Part shown: positions 17,101 through 27,041 of the stretch, one piece after another | How the letters are laid out: the number at the start of each line of letters is the position of its first letter | Position numbering within the stretch: position 1 is the stretch's first letter | From: Kofleriaceae bacterium | Lineage (GTDB): Bacteria; Myxococcota_A; Polyangia; Haliangiales; Haliangiaceae | DNA length: 64,000 bases | NCBI GenBank assembly: GCA_018057825.1 | Contig: JAGPCY010000031.1 | Coordinates: 54,594-118,593, forward strand | Reading direction: 5' to 3' | Program-made: the position numbers and the translations under genes | The notes under the pieces: model-generated | Told to the model about the DNA's origin: nothing | The model's database searches: none | What the model saw: the letters and a program-made list of their open reading frames with translations, nothing else

Positions 17101-17825
17101 GCGGCGCGATCACCGACGAAGGGCGGCCGGGTCGTGGCCAGCTCGAACCCGATCGCGCCGAAGGCGTAGCGATCGGTGGCGGCGGTGACCGGCTCGCCGC
17201 GGAGCTGCTCGGGCGCCATGTAGAGCGCGGTGCCGCCGGCGGTGATCGCCGGGTCCGGGCCGCGCACCGACACCGCCATGCCGAGATCGAGCAGGCGGAT
17301 CCGTCCGTCCGGTTCCCGGACGACGTTGTCGGGCTTGAGGTCGCCGTGGACCCAGCCAGCGCGCTCGAGGGCGGCCAGGGCCGCGGCCAGCCCCGCGAGC
17401 CATCCGACCACGTCGTCGAGGGGCGCCGGCCCGGGCGCATGGGCCAGGTGGTCGCCCAGGGTGACGCCGCCGACCAGCTCCATGGCCAGGTAGGGGCGAC
17501 CATCGCCGGTGGTGCCGCGCTCGTACAGCGCCGCGACCGTCGGCGCGCCGACCGCGTCCTGGGCCGCGGCCTCGCGAGCGAACCCGGCGACCACCTCGGG
17601 ACCACCGACGTGGGCGACCTTGATCGCCGCGACGACCCCGGCGCGTTCACCGCGCCACACCGCGGCCTGACCGCCGGCCGCGATCGGCGCGAGCAGCCGC
17701 CAGCCCGGCACCTCGGGCGGCGGCGGCGGCTCGACCGGCGCGCGCTCATCCTCGATCGGCGGGCTGCCGTCGGCGGGACAGGCCGCGCCGGCCGCCAGCT
17801 TGCGGAAGCAGCGCGGGCACCTCAC
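14136..17825 (-). CDS. Zinc-ribbon Ser/Thr kinase with AAA-type ATPase and TPR region
   Basis: 1229 aa. Order: N-terminal zinc-ribbon-like CPRC...C (residues 3-16), protein kinase (Gly loop AAGGQAAVW about 49-57, Lys 69, HGDLKPDN 160-167, DLG 180-182, APE near 204), a linker domain, an ATPase with Walker A GGPGSGKS (about 486-493) and Walker B-like IVVDDAHW (about 567), then helical TPR-like repeats to the C-terminus. This is the PknK/AfsR-like architecture of signal-responsive transcriptional or metabolic regulators. The catalytic loop is HGD rather than HRD and the metal motif DLG rather than DFG, so it is a non-RD-type kinase, probably still active because Lys69, Asp162 and Asp180 are kept. 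Start GTG 17825 has TAGCAT 6 nt before it. Ligand unknown. Confidence 0.85.
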   Translation of the reverse strand: MRCPRCFRKLAAGAACPADGSPPIEDERAPVEPPPPPEVPGWRLLAPIAAGGQAAVWRGERAGVVAAIKVAHVGGPEVVAGFAREAAAQDAVGAPTVAALYERGTTGDGRPYLAMELVGGVTLGDHLAHAPGPAPLDDVVGWLAGLAAALAALERAGWVHGDLKPDNVVREPDGRIRLLDLGMAVSVRGPDPAITAGGTALYMAPEQLRGEPVTAATDRYAFGAIGFELATTRPPFVGDRAAIELGHLSFRAPRAAMVRPVPVGLDELLARCLAKAPAARPADAAALAAALGAIDGAALVSRAAPVAVGNRSSVALVAVERAPSNLNLEVEARRRGGVVARQAGGRTLLAFSPDDCPAPVPAALATAAALAAVDARVVVHVAQVAVRRGKDGRVMLFGPALERPDWLPPPAPGVVVTAAAARELDPGELEPIDGASRLRERPVDAAPEPVAAGPIFGRDPIVASARGSAAAALGDGPPAIWVAVGGPGSGKSRLADELVADLGRRQPEAAVVRLAGARTLGAGAATVLASLGAQLAAIAAPPPTAAPLPLTAAVRAAVEAVLAERPLAIVVDDAHWIDEAVLAALAVAARASTGPLWLAATATDALVATAPAWLDGARVTVETLGPLDDADARLAMRRALTPVRRVPETLVARLAARSGGVPGVIAALGRELRRSGVIRRHPGSEVWFVAADELDFLPPTPGVMWFATRMLAALPPGVAELTRAIALFGGEFTPAEVDAITAASEAGVNLDPVIGLTELVARGVVVEVGGAYRFRSEAEQGAIADTVPAATQRALHGVALAHAQREADAIAALPRIAYHAARAGHGEVAAAAAEALAKAALARHAPLEAERWWTLAIEQLGDGDPHARQRLLGARGATRRLLTHYESAQVDLRAARALAEAHGDLAAAIDLTVADGAVCDFTERLGESARLIEEAAARAPADLPAPVRAHLDNWLGVVRARQERLPEARALLEAAIAAATTHGDHTTAIGSMLMLGGVLRRLGAPHDGLAVLDRAIALCDAVGDHFHLTYGLFNRVNIWRQLERNDAAAADAERAIAIANRMGLDLIELWGWYDLSLLRFWGGDLAGALDAASASHRIGSERLRAAPPVVTSVWHALLLAAAGERAAARRELDHVRADDLGGNPFLVLTRDLAELACGDALGAAWDDVVAQSQRATADPEDAFFVWWLRARVARRLGDDAEVAASGARAEAAARALGRTPVPLVWPGEA

Positions 17826-17831
17826 GGGGGC

Positions 17832-17837
17832 ATGCTA
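17832..17837 (-). promoter_or_regulatory. Candidate -10 (TAGCAT) for the kinase-ATPase gene
   Basis: Ends 6 nt before GTG 17825. Confidence 0.5.
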
Positions 17838-17866
17838 CCGCGGGTCGGCGTCCGTCACCGGCCGGC

Positions 17867-19558
17867 TCACGCAGCGTCGGCGCACGGCGCGAAGCACATC
17901 ATCGCGTCCATCCCCGGCGGCCCGCCATCGCCGGTCCCGCCCTCGCCGGGGGCATCGTCGAGCCCAGCGTCGGGCGGGCTCGGACCGTCGGGCGGCGGCG
18001 CGGCATCGGCCCCGGCGTCGGGCGGGCCCGGACCGTCGGGCGGCGGCGCCGCGTCGACCCCGGCGTCGGGCGGCGGCGGCGCGTCGAAGCTCGGCTGGGC
18101 GTCGGGGCGAGCGTCGGGGGTCGGCGTGCCATCGACGCCAGCGTCGGGCGAGGTCGGCGGCTCGACCGGCGCGCCGTCGGGGATCTCGAGGACGTTGTCG
18201 GGCTGCTCGAAGACCTCGCCGGCGGCCGGGGACTGACACGCGATCGCCCAGGCGATCGGGCCGGTGCCCGAGCCCAGCCCGCTCTCGAGAGCCGACGGCG
18301 ACGCGATCGCGCCCACGCCGACGCCGGACACCTGCATGCGCGCGACGTTGTCGCGCCACTGGCGGAAGAACCGGTAGCGCAGGGGGTTGGTCGAGCTGGC
18401 GAGGTAGCGACCGATGCGGTAGCGCGAGGTGCCCGAGCCGAGGTGGGTGTCGATCGCGGCCATCGTGACGCCGGCGCCGGTGACCGCGGCCTGGACGCTG
18501 TCGAGCGTCGCCGTCGACGCGCGCTCCTCGCCGGTGAGCACCAGGCGATCGACGTCGACGCCACCCCACGCCGCCGGCAACCGGATCGCGCCCAGACCGC
18601 GACCGACCCCGAACATCGAGACCTCGGTGCCGTCCTTGGTGAAGAAGCTGAGGAAGCGGTGCCCCAGCGGATCGCTCGGCAGGGTCACCCAGCTCGCGTT
18701 GCCCAGCGCCAGGGCGCCCCGCCACAGGAACGCGGCGTTGGCGATCGTCGCGCCGCTCGCGGTCTGCAGATCCAGCGCCGCCTCGCCGTGGAGCGCCACC
18801 GGCAGCGAGGCGTAGAAGGCGAACTTCCACCACAGCGCGCCGGTCTGGGTCGCGACCGCCGGCGGGACGTTGGGGTTGCCGACGTACTCGGCGCGCGGGA
18901 TCGTGGTCAGCGGGGTCACCAGATCGGTGCGGAACTCGGTGGCCTCGCCGACGAACTCGGGCAGCCGCACCATCGGCCCCCACGACACGAAGCCGTGGTG
19001 GCGGAAGCTGCCCGGCGCGTCGCCGGTGACGCAGCTCTCGAGGGCGAAGACCGGCCACTCGTACCAGGTGGCCTCGCGGAAGGTCAGAGTGTCGACGCGG
19101 CGGACGCGAAACACCGCGGCGACGCTGCCCAGGTACCCGTCGTGCAGGCGGCCGGGGAAGACCACCGTCTCGCCCATGGCCAGCCGGGCCCGCGCGCCGC
19201 CGGTCCGCTCGACCTCGACGTCGGGACCGATCGCGGCGGCCAGGGTCCCCGACGAGCTGAGGAAGCGGACCGCGGTCACCCCGGCGGTCGGGGTCGCGCA
19301 GGTCACCGAGACCGTGGCGTCGTAGGCCAGGCCGAAGGACGTGGCGTTGGTGAACGTGCCTGGTCCGGTCGCCCCCCACGGCGGGGTGCCGGTGAGCCCG
19401 GTGCCGCCGAAGGAGCCGCCGTTGCCGTTGTAGTTGCCGGAGTTGTGATCCCAGCCGCCGCGATCGGCGGACCCGAGCTCGGGCTCATCGCACCCGGCGA
19501 GCGCCAGCGCGACCGCCGCGGCGGCGGCGATCCAGGCGAGGGGGCGACGGGGGGACAT
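17867..19558 (-). CDS. Surface lipoprotein with Asp/Ala/Pro-rich C-terminal tail
   Basis: 563 aa from ATG 19558. A signal peptide with lipobox ALAGC indicates lipidation and export. The mature N-terminus is Gly/Asn-rich (GGWDHNSGNYNGNGG), then a large beta-rich body of no recognised family (for example FRVRRVDTLTFREATWYEW). The last roughly 100 residues are repeats of the type PPPDAGVDAAPPPDGPGPPDAG, ending in a Cys-containing CFAPCADAA. Such tails occur in two other lipoproteins here (47939, 57819). An ATG at 19576 is the alternative start, but a TACAGA hexamer at 19579-19584 would place the transcript start inside or after it, favouring 19558. The antisense frame through the tail is a shadow. 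Confidence 0.75.
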   Translation of the reverse strand: MSPRRPLAWIAAAAAVALALAGCDEPELGSADRGGWDHNSGNYNGNGGSFGGTGLTGTPPWGATGPGTFTNATSFGLAYDATVSVTCATPTAGVTAVRFLSSSGTLAAAIGPDVEVERTGGARARLAMGETVVFPGRLHDGYLGSVAAVFRVRRVDTLTFREATWYEWPVFALESCVTGDAPGSFRHHGFVSWGPMVRLPEFVGEATEFRTDLVTPLTTIPRAEYVGNPNVPPAVATQTGALWWKFAFYASLPVALHGEAALDLQTASGATIANAAFLWRGALALGNASWVTLPSDPLGHRFLSFFTKDGTEVSMFGVGRGLGAIRLPAAWGGVDVDRLVLTGEERASTATLDSVQAAVTGAGVTMAAIDTHLGSGTSRYRIGRYLASSTNPLRYRFFRQWRDNVARMQVSGVGVGAIASPSALESGLGSGTGPIAWAIACQSPAAGEVFEQPDNVLEIPDGAPVEPPTSPDAGVDGTPTPDARPDAQPSFDAPPPPDAGVDAAPPPDGPGPPDAGADAAPPPDGPSPPDAGLDDAPGEGGTGDGGPPGMDAMMCFAPCADAA

Positions 19559-19699
19559 CGACGGTGTCAGGTGCATGGTCTGTACCGGTTCGATCCGGGC
19601 CCGGGGGCCCCGCCGCGAGGGGGGTGATGGCGCGCGCCTGCAGGCCGGAGCCATCACCCGATGGCGGGAGACAGCAGCGACGCGCCGGGGCGCGATCTG

Positions 19700-19705
19700 T
19701 ATAGT
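19700..19705 (+). promoter_or_regulatory. Candidate -10 (TATAGT) for the FHA-activator gene
   Basis: Ends 8 nt before ATG 19714, so the leader would be a few nucleotides at most. Confidence 0.55.
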
Positions 19706-19713
19706 ACCGCGGG

Positions 19714-21081
<1,368 letters not shown>

Positions 21082-21108
21082 CCGGCCGCCGGCCCCGGGG
21101 CCGCGTGC

Positions 21109-21114
21109 TACGCT
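21109..21114 (+). promoter_or_regulatory. Candidate -10 (TACGCT) for the second kinase gene
   Basis: Ends 6 nt before ATG 21121. Confidence 0.5.
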
Positions 21115-21120
21115 GCCGCC

Positions 21121-22515
21121 ATGGTCGCGGTCGACCCGCCCGGCGCGTCGACGCTCGCTGGCTCGGCGGGCGGCGGCGGCGCGTTGCCGGCCGGCACCCG
21201 GATCGGCGAGTTCGTCCTCGATCGGCTCCTGGCCCACGGCGGCTTCGGCCAGGTCTACCAGGCGACCCGGTCGAGCGACGGCCGCAAGGTCGCGGTCAAG
21301 GTCCTGCACGGCGAGCTCGGGGGCACGCCCAACGCGGTCGCGCGCTTCCTGCGCGAGGCCGAGGTGATGGTCCGGGTCCGCCACCCCAACGTCGTCGAGC
21401 TGGTGTCGTGGGGCACGGTCGACGACGGCCGGCCGTACCTGGCGATGGAGTTCCTGACCGGCACCGATCTATCGCGGGTGCTCGCCGAGCACGGCCGCCT
21501 GCCCCTGCCCCGGGTGCTGGCGATCCTCGAGCCGACCTGCGCCGCGCTGGCGGCGGCCCACGCCCAGGCCATCGTCCATCGCGATCTCAAGGCGTCGAAC
21601 CTGTTCCTGGCCCGGGCCGCCGACGGCAGCGAGCGCGTCGTGCTGATCGACTTCGGCATCGCCAAGCTGGCCGCCCCCGACGCTGCCGACCTGACCACGT
21701 CGCGCCAGCTCGTCGGCACGCCGGTGACGATGGCGCCCGAGCAGATCGCGGGCGGCGCGGTCACCGCCCGCACCGACGTCTACGGCCTCGGCGTGATGGC
21801 CTTTCACCTGCTGGCCGGCCGGCTGCCGTTCGAGGACGAGTCGCCGACCATCGTGCAGTACCTCCACGCCCACGCCCGCCGCCCCAAGCTGTCGGCGGTC
21901 GCGCCGGTGCCGGCCGCCCTCGACGAGGTCATCGCCCGGGCCATGGCGATCGAGCCGGCCCACCGCTACGCCACGCCGCGCGAGTTCCTCGACGCGCTCC
22001 GCGCTGCGGCCGCCGACGACGACGGCGCCCTGGCCCTGACGCCGCGGCCCGGCCTGGCGATCCTGGTCGAGACCCGGGTCGACGACGAGGCCCTGCTCGA
22101 CCCCGACGACGCGCTGATCGCCGACCTCGAGGGCCTCTTGCCGATCGCCGAGTCGGTCCTGGCGGCGGCCGGCTTCCCGGCGGTGGTCCACGGCGGCAAC
22201 TCGCTCCTGACCGCCCGGGCCCTCGACGGCGACGACCCGACCGCCCGCGGCCAGGCGATCGCGACCGCGCGCGCGGTGGCCGACGCCCTCGCCGTCCGCG
22301 CCGCCGCCGATCCGCGGGTCGGGTTCGTCGTCGCGGTGCACTGCGCGACCGCGCTATGCGCCGGCGCCGCGGTCCGGGCCGGCGAGCTGATCGACGTCGC
22401 CTACTGGTCGCCCGATCCGTCGGTCCGCGGCGTGGTCGCGACCCGGGCCGCCCTCGACGGGCTTCCGGTGATGGGCGCCGCGGTCAGCGACTCGCGTGTC
22501 ATGCTCGTGGGCTGA
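21121..22515 (+). CDS. Ser/Thr protein kinase with degenerate cyclase-like C-terminal domain
   Basis: 464 aa. The kinase domain (about 28-290) is canonical: Gly loop AHGGFGQVY, Lys 60, HRDLKASN (153), DFG (177-179), APEQ. From about 305 a second domain follows (LAILVETRVDD, EGLLPIAESVLAAAGFPAVVHGGNSLLTA, GFVVAVHCATALCAGAAVRAGELIDVAYW) that follows the strand order of class III adenylate/guanylate cyclase domains but lacks their metal-binding Asp pair and key catalytic residues, so it is likely a sensory or pseudo-enzymatic domain. Cytoplasmic; no membrane segment. It sits beside an FHA activator, a possible phosphorylation target. Its 3' end overlaps the convergent methyltransferase gene by 17 bp. 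Confidence 0.85.
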   Translation: MVAVDPPGASTLAGSAGGGGALPAGTRIGEFVLDRLLAHGGFGQVYQATRSSDGRKVAVKVLHGELGGTPNAVARFLREAEVMVRVRHPNVVELVSWGTVDDGRPYLAMEFLTGTDLSRVLAEHGRLPLPRVLAILEPTCAALAAAHAQAIVHRDLKASNLFLARAADGSERVVLIDFGIAKLAAPDAADLTTSRQLVGTPVTMAPEQIAGGAVTARTDVYGLGVMAFHLLAGRLPFEDESPTIVQYLHAHARRPKLSAVAPVPAALDEVIARAMAIEPAHRYATPREFLDALRAAAADDDGALALTPRPGLAILVETRVDDEALLDPDDALIADLEGLLPIAESVLAAAGFPAVVHGGNSLLTARALDGDDPTARGQAIATARAVADALAVRAAADPRVGFVVAVHCATALCAGAAVRAGELIDVAYWSPDPSVRGVVATRAALDGLPVMGAAVSDSRVMLVG

Positions 22516-23626
22516 CCCGATCGTCGGGGCCGAGGTCGAGGGCGCCGCCCTCGGGCGGCCGCGCGATCGCGTAGAGTTCCCCGCGCCGCGCTCGCTCGAT
22601 CGCGCGGTTGGCCTCGGTGCGGTGGCGCCGCAAGAGCCGGATCGCGACCCAGCCGTCGGCGCCACACCCGACGAGCTCGTGCTTGCCCTTGCCGGCGCGA
22701 GGATCGTCGACGATCCGGTAGCCGTCGAGCGGCGGCGGCGCGGCGGCGGCGCGGGCCAGGGCCAGGAACGACCACTTGGCGTCGCCGTCGCGCAGGCCGG
22801 TCACGGTGGCCAGGGTGTGGGCGCGCGGCGGCAACGTCAGCGGTCGATGGTCGTGGCACCAGTCGCGCTCGTCGGCCAGGGCCGGGCACGGCGCCGCGCG
22901 GCGGGTGCACGGCGCCAGGACCGCCACCGCGCCGTCGGCGATCGCGCGATCGCGCAGCGCGTGGAGGGCCCGGCTGGTCGCGCGCAGCGCCGGCTCGATC
23001 GCGATCGCCACCCCCGCCGGAGCCAGGGCCGCGACCATGCCATCGAGGACCGCCGCCGCCGCGGCCGCATCGAGCTCGTTCAGCACGGTGCCGGCCACCA
23101 CCAGATCGAAGCCGCCGGGCCGCGGCGCCGCGGCGTCGCCGACCTCGATCGTCGACCGGCAGGCGACGCCGAGCGCGGCCGCGACCGCGGCGATCGCGTC
23201 GCTGGCGATCGCCAGCGCGCCGCGATCGCGATCGACCAGCGTGACCTCGAGCCGCCCGGAGAAGCCGCGGGCGGCCAGGGCGGTCACGAGGCCCAGGGTC
23301 ATCGCCCCGCAGCCGGCGCCGAGATCGAGGACCCGCACGGTCGGGCCGTCCAGGAAGCCGGCCGGCGCGCGCGCCGCGGTCAGCTCGGCCAGGACCGCCG
23401 GCAGCTTGCCGGCGTCGGCGACCGTGAAGAACAGGGCCCGGGCCGCCAGATCGGCGTCGGGCCGCGCGGGGGTCGCGAGCCGCGCGCGCTCGCTGGTGTA
23501 GCGGCGCGAGCGATCGATCACCGCCGCGGTCAGGCCCGGCCCGCCCAGCACCGCTGCCGGCAGGTGGCGGCGCGCCGCCGCCAAGAGCGTGTCCTCGATC
23601 ACGGCCGGCACGACCAGGTGACTCAC
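22499..23626 (-). CDS. Rsm22-family (ribosome small subunit-type) methyltransferase
   Basis: 375 aa from GTG 23626. A class I SAM domain (VRVLDLGAGCGAMT, then TLVDRDRGAL) is followed by the Cys/His cluster CPALADERDWCHDHRPL and a KWSFLAL segment, which is the order found in the Rsm22/mitochondrial ribosomal methyltransferase-like family (PF09243). The natural target in bacteria is unclear; rRNA or a ribosome-associated protein is plausible. Start overlaps the upstream lipoprotein stop as GTGA (23623-23626). Its stop lies inside the convergent kinase gene (17-bp overlap). It is the last gene of the hemE operon. Confidence 0.75.
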   Translation of the reverse strand: MSHLVVPAVIEDTLLAAARRHLPAAVLGGPGLTAAVIDRSRRYTSERARLATPARPDADLAARALFFTVADAGKLPAVLAELTAARAPAGFLDGPTVRVLDLGAGCGAMTLGLVTALAARGFSGRLEVTLVDRDRGALAIASDAIAAVAAALGVACRSTIEVGDAAAPRPGGFDLVVAGTVLNELDAAAAAAVLDGMVAALAPAGVAIAIEPALRATSRALHALRDRAIADGAVAVLAPCTRRAAPCPALADERDWCHDHRPLTLPPRAHTLATVTGLRDGDAKWSFLALARAAAAPPPLDGYRIVDDPRAGKGKHELVGCGADGWVAIRLLRRHRTEANRAIERARRGELYAIARPPEGGALDLGPDDRVSPRA

Positions 23627-24519
23627 TCGAGCTCGACCTCGAGGCTGACGTCGTCGGCCGCGACCACGACCTGGCCAGTCGCGCGGCGATCGCCGTCGCC
23701 GGCGCGGGCCGGCAGCCACACCGCGACCGGGTAGGTGCCGGGCGGCACCGCGGCGAACCGCGCGGCCCCGGCGTCGTCGGTGATCGCGACGTAGGGATGC
23801 GGCGGCGCGATCGCGATCGCGCCGTCGGTCGGCTGGCCGTCGATCGCGACCCGGAGCGCGCCGGGGGCGGCGGCCAGCGCGACAGTGTGGCCGAGGACCG
23901 GCAGGTGGGCGCGGGCCCGGGGCGGCGGCGCGGGCGCGGGCGCGGCGGCGGCGGACCAGGCCGGCCCGAGGTCAGTCGCCACCACCGTGGCCGCGCGCTC
24001 GTCGGCGGACTGGATCTCGATCGCGCCGCCCAGCCCGGGCGCCAGCGCCACCGCCGGCGCCACCAGGCAGTCGCGCACGGTCAGCCGAACCGGCCCCGCC
24101 GGCGGCGGCGGCTTGCCGGCGCCGACCTCGAGGACGACCACCGCGTCGGCGACGCCGTGGAGGGTGGCGAGCCGGACCCGCGGCGGCCGCGGACCGCCGC
24201 ACGGCGTCCGCCCCGGCGCGCCGCGCAGGCCGGGCGGTGCCGCGGGCCAGCGCACCGTGACCGTGACCGCGGCGGCGCCAGCGGTGTCGATCACGCGATA
24301 GCCGGGCTCGACCTCGGCCAGCGCGACCGCGCCGTCGGTGCCCGGCGCGCGGTCCACATCGACGGCCTCGCCGACCGCACCGTCGGCGACCGCGACCGCG
24401 CCGGCATCTCCGGCGTCGCGCGCGGCGACCGGCGTCGGCGTGCGCCGACCGCGGCACCCGACCGCCAGCGTCACGATCACCCCGAGCGCCAGGCCACGCC
24501 GGCCCCCGGCCGCGATCAC
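23623..24519 (-). CDS. Lipoprotein of unknown function, hemE operon
   Basis: 298 aa from GTG 24519. An N-terminal hydrophobic segment ([13 protein letters not shown], lipobox LAVGC) predicts lipidation. The mature protein is Ala/Val/Pro-rich and has several beta-sandwich-like stretches; the C-terminal segment ([33 protein letters not shown]) resembles Ig/carboxypeptidase-regulatory-like domains (DDxGxxxF ... [11 protein letters not shown]). Function unknown. GTGA overlaps couple it to hemE upstream (24516-24519) and to the Rsm22-like gene downstream. Confidence 0.65.
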   Translation of the reverse strand: MIAAGGRRGLALGVIVTLAVGCRGRRTPTPVAARDAGDAGAVAVADGAVGEAVDVDRAPGTDGAVALAEVEPGYRVIDTAGAAAVTVTVRWPAAPPGLRGAPGRTPCGGPRPPRVRLATLHGVADAVVVLEVGAGKPPPPAGPVRLTVRDCLVAPAVALAPGLGGAIEIQSADERAATVVATDLGPAWSAAAAPAPAPPPRARAHLPVLGHTVALAAAPGALRVAIDGQPTDGAIAIAPPHPYVAITDDAGAARFAAVPPGTYPVAVWLPARAGDGDRRATGQVVVAADDVSLEVELE

Positions 24520-25574
24520 AGCGCGGTCGCCGTCCGCTGCGACAGCTCGCGCACCGCCGTCACCATGGCGCGGACGTGCTCCGGATCGGTGGCCGGCGTG
24601 ACGCCGTGGCCGAGGTTGAAGATGTGGCCGATCGGCCCGGCCTGCGCCAGCACGCGCCCGACCCGGCGCCGGATCTCGTCGGGCGGCGCGTACAGCGCGC
24701 CCGGATCGAGGTTGCCCTGGAGCGCCACGCCGTCGCCGACCGCGGCGCGGACCACGTCGAGGTCGACCCGCCAGTCGACGCCGAGGACGTCGGCGCCCGA
24801 CGACGCGTAGGTCGCGAGGTAGGGCGCGCAGCCGTTGGCGAAGTAGATCACCGGCACCGCGGCGGCCGCCGGGTGCGCCTTGACCCGGGCGATCACCGCC
24901 CGGGCCCAGCGCAGGGCGTACTCGTCGAAGTCGGCCGGCGACAGCACCCCGGCCCAGCTATCGAAGAGCTGCACCGCCTGGGCCCCGGCTTCGATCTGCG
25001 CGATCAAATACGCGGCCACGGTGTCGGCCAGCTTGCCGAGGAGCGCGTGGGCCGCCGCCGGATCGCCGAACAGGAGGCCCTTGGTCTTGGCGTACTCCTT
25101 GGACCCGCCGCCCTCGACCGCGTAGGTGAGGAGCGTGAACGGCGCGCCGGCGAAGCCGATGAGCGGCACGCCCCGGCTGGCCAGGCCGGCGCGGATCTGC
25201 CGGACCGCGTCCATGACGAACGGCATGGTCGCGATCGGATCGGGCACCACCAGGGCGTCGATGCCGGCGCGATCGCGCACGGGATTGGTGATCACCGGCC
25301 CCTTGTCGGGGAACGCGACCTCGAGCCCCATCGGCGGCAGGCTGATCAAGATGTCGGAGAACAGGATCGCGGCGTCGAAGCCGAACTCGTCGATCGGCTG
25401 GAGCGTCACCTCGCACGCCAGCGCCGGCGTGTGGCACAGGTCGAGGAACGACGCTCGGGCGCGGACCGCGCGGTAGGCCGGCAAGTAGCGACCGGCCTGG
25501 CGCATCATCCAGCACGGGGTGCGCTCGACGGGCTGGCGGCGGCAGGCGCGGAGGAACAGCGGCTCGGTCGACAT
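24516..25574 (-). CDS. hemE: Uroporphyrinogen decarboxylase
   Basis: 352 aa. It converts uroporphyrinogen III to coproporphyrinogen III in heme biosynthesis, in the cytoplasm. Diagnostic motifs: [17 protein letters not shown] near the N-terminus, [33 protein letters not shown] and FNLGHGV. ATG 25574 is preferred over ATG 25583: a TAGGAT hexamer at 25582-25587 ends 7 nt before it and includes the alternative start. It heads a leftward three-gene operon. Confidence 0.97.
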   Translation of the reverse strand: MSTEPLFLRACRRQPVERTPCWMMRQAGRYLPAYRAVRARASFLDLCHTPALACEVTLQPIDEFGFDAAILFSDILISLPPMGLEVAFPDKGPVITNPVRDRAGIDALVVPDPIATMPFVMDAVRQIRAGLASRGVPLIGFAGAPFTLLTYAVEGGGSKEYAKTKGLLFGDPAAAHALLGKLADTVAAYLIAQIEAGAQAVQLFDSWAGVLSPADFDEYALRWARAVIARVKAHPAAAAVPVIYFANGCAPYLATYASSGADVLGVDWRVDLDVVRAAVGDGVALQGNLDPGALYAPPDEIRRRVGRVLAQAGPIGHIFNLGHGVTPATDPEHVRAMVTAVRELSQRTATAL

Positions 25575-25581
25575 CGCCGGC

Positions 25582-25587
25582 ATCCTA
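25582..25587 (-). promoter_or_regulatory. Candidate -10 (TAGGAT) for the hemE operon
   Basis: Ends 7 nt before ATG 25574. Confidence 0.45.
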
Positions 25588-25666
25588 CACGACCGACCGC
25601 GGCCGGGCCCGCGGGCGCCGGATCGCGATCGGCGGCGGCCGCCGCACCCCGGCGGCGGCGTTGCGC

Positions 25667-25672
25667 TACGCT
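25667..25672 (+). promoter_or_regulatory. Candidate -10 (TACGCT) for the response regulator gene
   Basis: Ends 13 nt before ATG 25686; a leader of about 7 nt is expected. Same hexamer as at 21109. Confidence 0.4.
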
Positions 25673-25685
25673 GTCACCGGTCGGC

Positions 25686-26765
25686 ATGAGCGCGCCTCCG
25701 GTCCCCGAGACGGTCATCGTGGTCGCCGCCCGCGGCTGGAGCGGCGGGGCCGCGGCCGCGCTGCGCACCCTGGTCGAGCGTCTGGTCCGGGCCGGGGTCG
25801 AGACCGCGATGGTGGCCGACGCTGGCGAGGCCGCCCGCGCGCTGATCGACGACGACGGCGCGGTGGTCCTGGTCGACGTCGAGGACGCCGCCCGCGGCAC
25901 CCTGCCGATCGCCGACGCCGCCGCCCGCATCGCCGAGGTCGCGGCCTTGGTGCCCGACGCCGCCCCGGTGGCGATCGCTCAACGGCCGTCGGTGCCGCTG
26001 GTGATCGCGTGCCAGCGCGCCGGCGCGGTCGACTTCGTCGACCTGGGCGCCGAGACCTTCGAGGTCACCGCCGAAGCCCTGGCCCACGCCGGCCTGCGCC
26101 GCGCCGACACCAGCGCCCAGCGCCGCGCCGTCGACGAGCTGCGCCACATGATCGAGGACATGCTGAAGGATCTGGTCCGCACCGAGCGGCGGTCGATCGA
26201 CCTCGAGAAGCAGCTCGCGGCCAAGGCCGGCCGCGGCGCCGAGCTGGCGTCGGACGTCGACGCCGAGCGCGCGCCGGTGGTGATGGTGGTCGAGGACGAT
26301 CGCGACGTCGCTGACTTCCTGGTCGACAGCCTCGAGGACGCCGGCCTCACGACCTTCGCCTTCGTCACCGCCGAGGAGGCGGTGGCCAACGCCGAGCGCA
26401 TGAGCCAGCGCGGCGCCGCCCTCGATCTGGTCCTGGTCGACATCGGCCTGCCCGGGATCGACGGCCTCGAGGTGGTGCGGCGGATGCGCCGGGATCGGCC
26501 CGGCCTGGCGGCCTTTCTCATCACCGGCTACAGCGATCCGACCTTGACCGCGCGAGCCGCCGACCTCGGGGTGGTCGGCTTCGTGCTCAAGCCCTTCGAC
26601 GACGCCCGGCTGTTCGTCCACCGGGTCCGCGACGAGGCGACGGCGGCGATGGCCCGGACCCGCGACCACGGCTACCTGCAGAGGATCAAGCACCGCCACG
26701 AGCGGGTGCTGTCGCAGTATCGGCTGCTCTTGGCCGAGATCGAGCGCGAGCGGAGGACGCGGTAG
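25686..26765 (+). CDS. Response regulator with C-terminal receiver domain
   Basis: 359 aa. Residues about 1-135 look like a degenerate receiver-like domain ([12 protein letters not shown] in place of the phosphoacceptor site), then a coiled-coil-prone linker ([27 protein letters not shown]), then a true receiver domain with acidic pocket EDD and phosphoacceptor Asp about residue 252 ([10 protein letters not shown]), Thr/Ser switch region LITGY and Lys in VLKPF. No DNA-binding domain follows; the C-terminal tail is helical. The output is therefore probably protein-protein. No partner kinase is adjacent. Hexamer array 3 begins at the base after its stop codon. Confidence 0.85.
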   Translation: MSAPPVPETVIVVAARGWSGGAAAALRTLVERLVRAGVETAMVADAGEAARALIDDDGAVVLVDVEDAARGTLPIADAAARIAEVAALVPDAAPVAIAQRPSVPLVIACQRAGAVDFVDLGAETFEVTAEALAHAGLRRADTSAQRRAVDELRHMIEDMLKDLVRTERRSIDLEKQLAAKAGRGAELASDVDAERAPVVMVVEDDRDVADFLVDSLEDAGLTTFAFVTAEEAVANAERMSQRGAALDLVLVDIGLPGIDGLEVVRRMRRDRPGLAAFLITGYSDPTLTARAADLGVVGFVLKPFDDARLFVHRVRDEATAAMARTRDHGYLQRIKHRHERVLSQYRLLLAEIERERRTR

Positions 26766-26957
26766 AGGAGGCGGAGACCGAGGCGAAGGCCGAGGCGGAG
26801 GCCGAGACCGAGACCGAGACCGAGACCGAGGCCGAGACCGAGGCCGAGACCGAGACCGAGGCGGAGACCGAGGCCGAGACCGAGGCGGAGACCGAGACCG
26901 AGACCGAGGCGGAGGCGGAGGCGGAGGCCGAGGCGGAGGCCGAGGCCGAGACCGAGG
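26766..26957. repeat. Hexamer array 3 (GAGACC/GAGGCC/GAGGCG)
   Basis: About 31 units starting right after the response regulator's TAG stop, purine-rich on the plus strand, sense for that gene. A GGCGGAGGC-type degenerate tail reaches about 26972. It lies between two co-directional genes, unlike arrays 1, 2 and 4. Confidence 0.95.
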
Positions 26958-27002
26958 TGGCGGCGGAGGCGGCCCCCGGTGGCGGCGATGTGGGCACGAC
27001 GG

Positions 27003-27032
27003 TTGCTGCCGCTCGCCGAGCCGCTCTATACT
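27003..27032 (+). promoter_or_regulatory. Promoter TTGCTG-N18-TATACT of the PilZ-J/Hsp70 operon
   Basis: -35 TTGCTG at 27003-27008 and -10 TATACT at 27027-27032, a strong sigma-70-like match. The predicted start at about 27039 gives a 2-3 nt leader before GTG 27042. Confidence 0.6.
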
Positions 27033-27041
27033 GGCGCACCG

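Noticed and set aside
15174..18236. A 1020-codon open frame antisense to the kinase-ATPase gene
   Set aside because: Composition is Arg/Gly/Asp-rich repeat with no family signal; the minus strand encodes a clear kinase.
26766..27041. A Glu/Ala/Thr-rich protein encoded across array 3
   Set aside because: Any frame of a 6-bp repeat stays open; the true coding sequences stop before the array and restart with TATACT at 27027.
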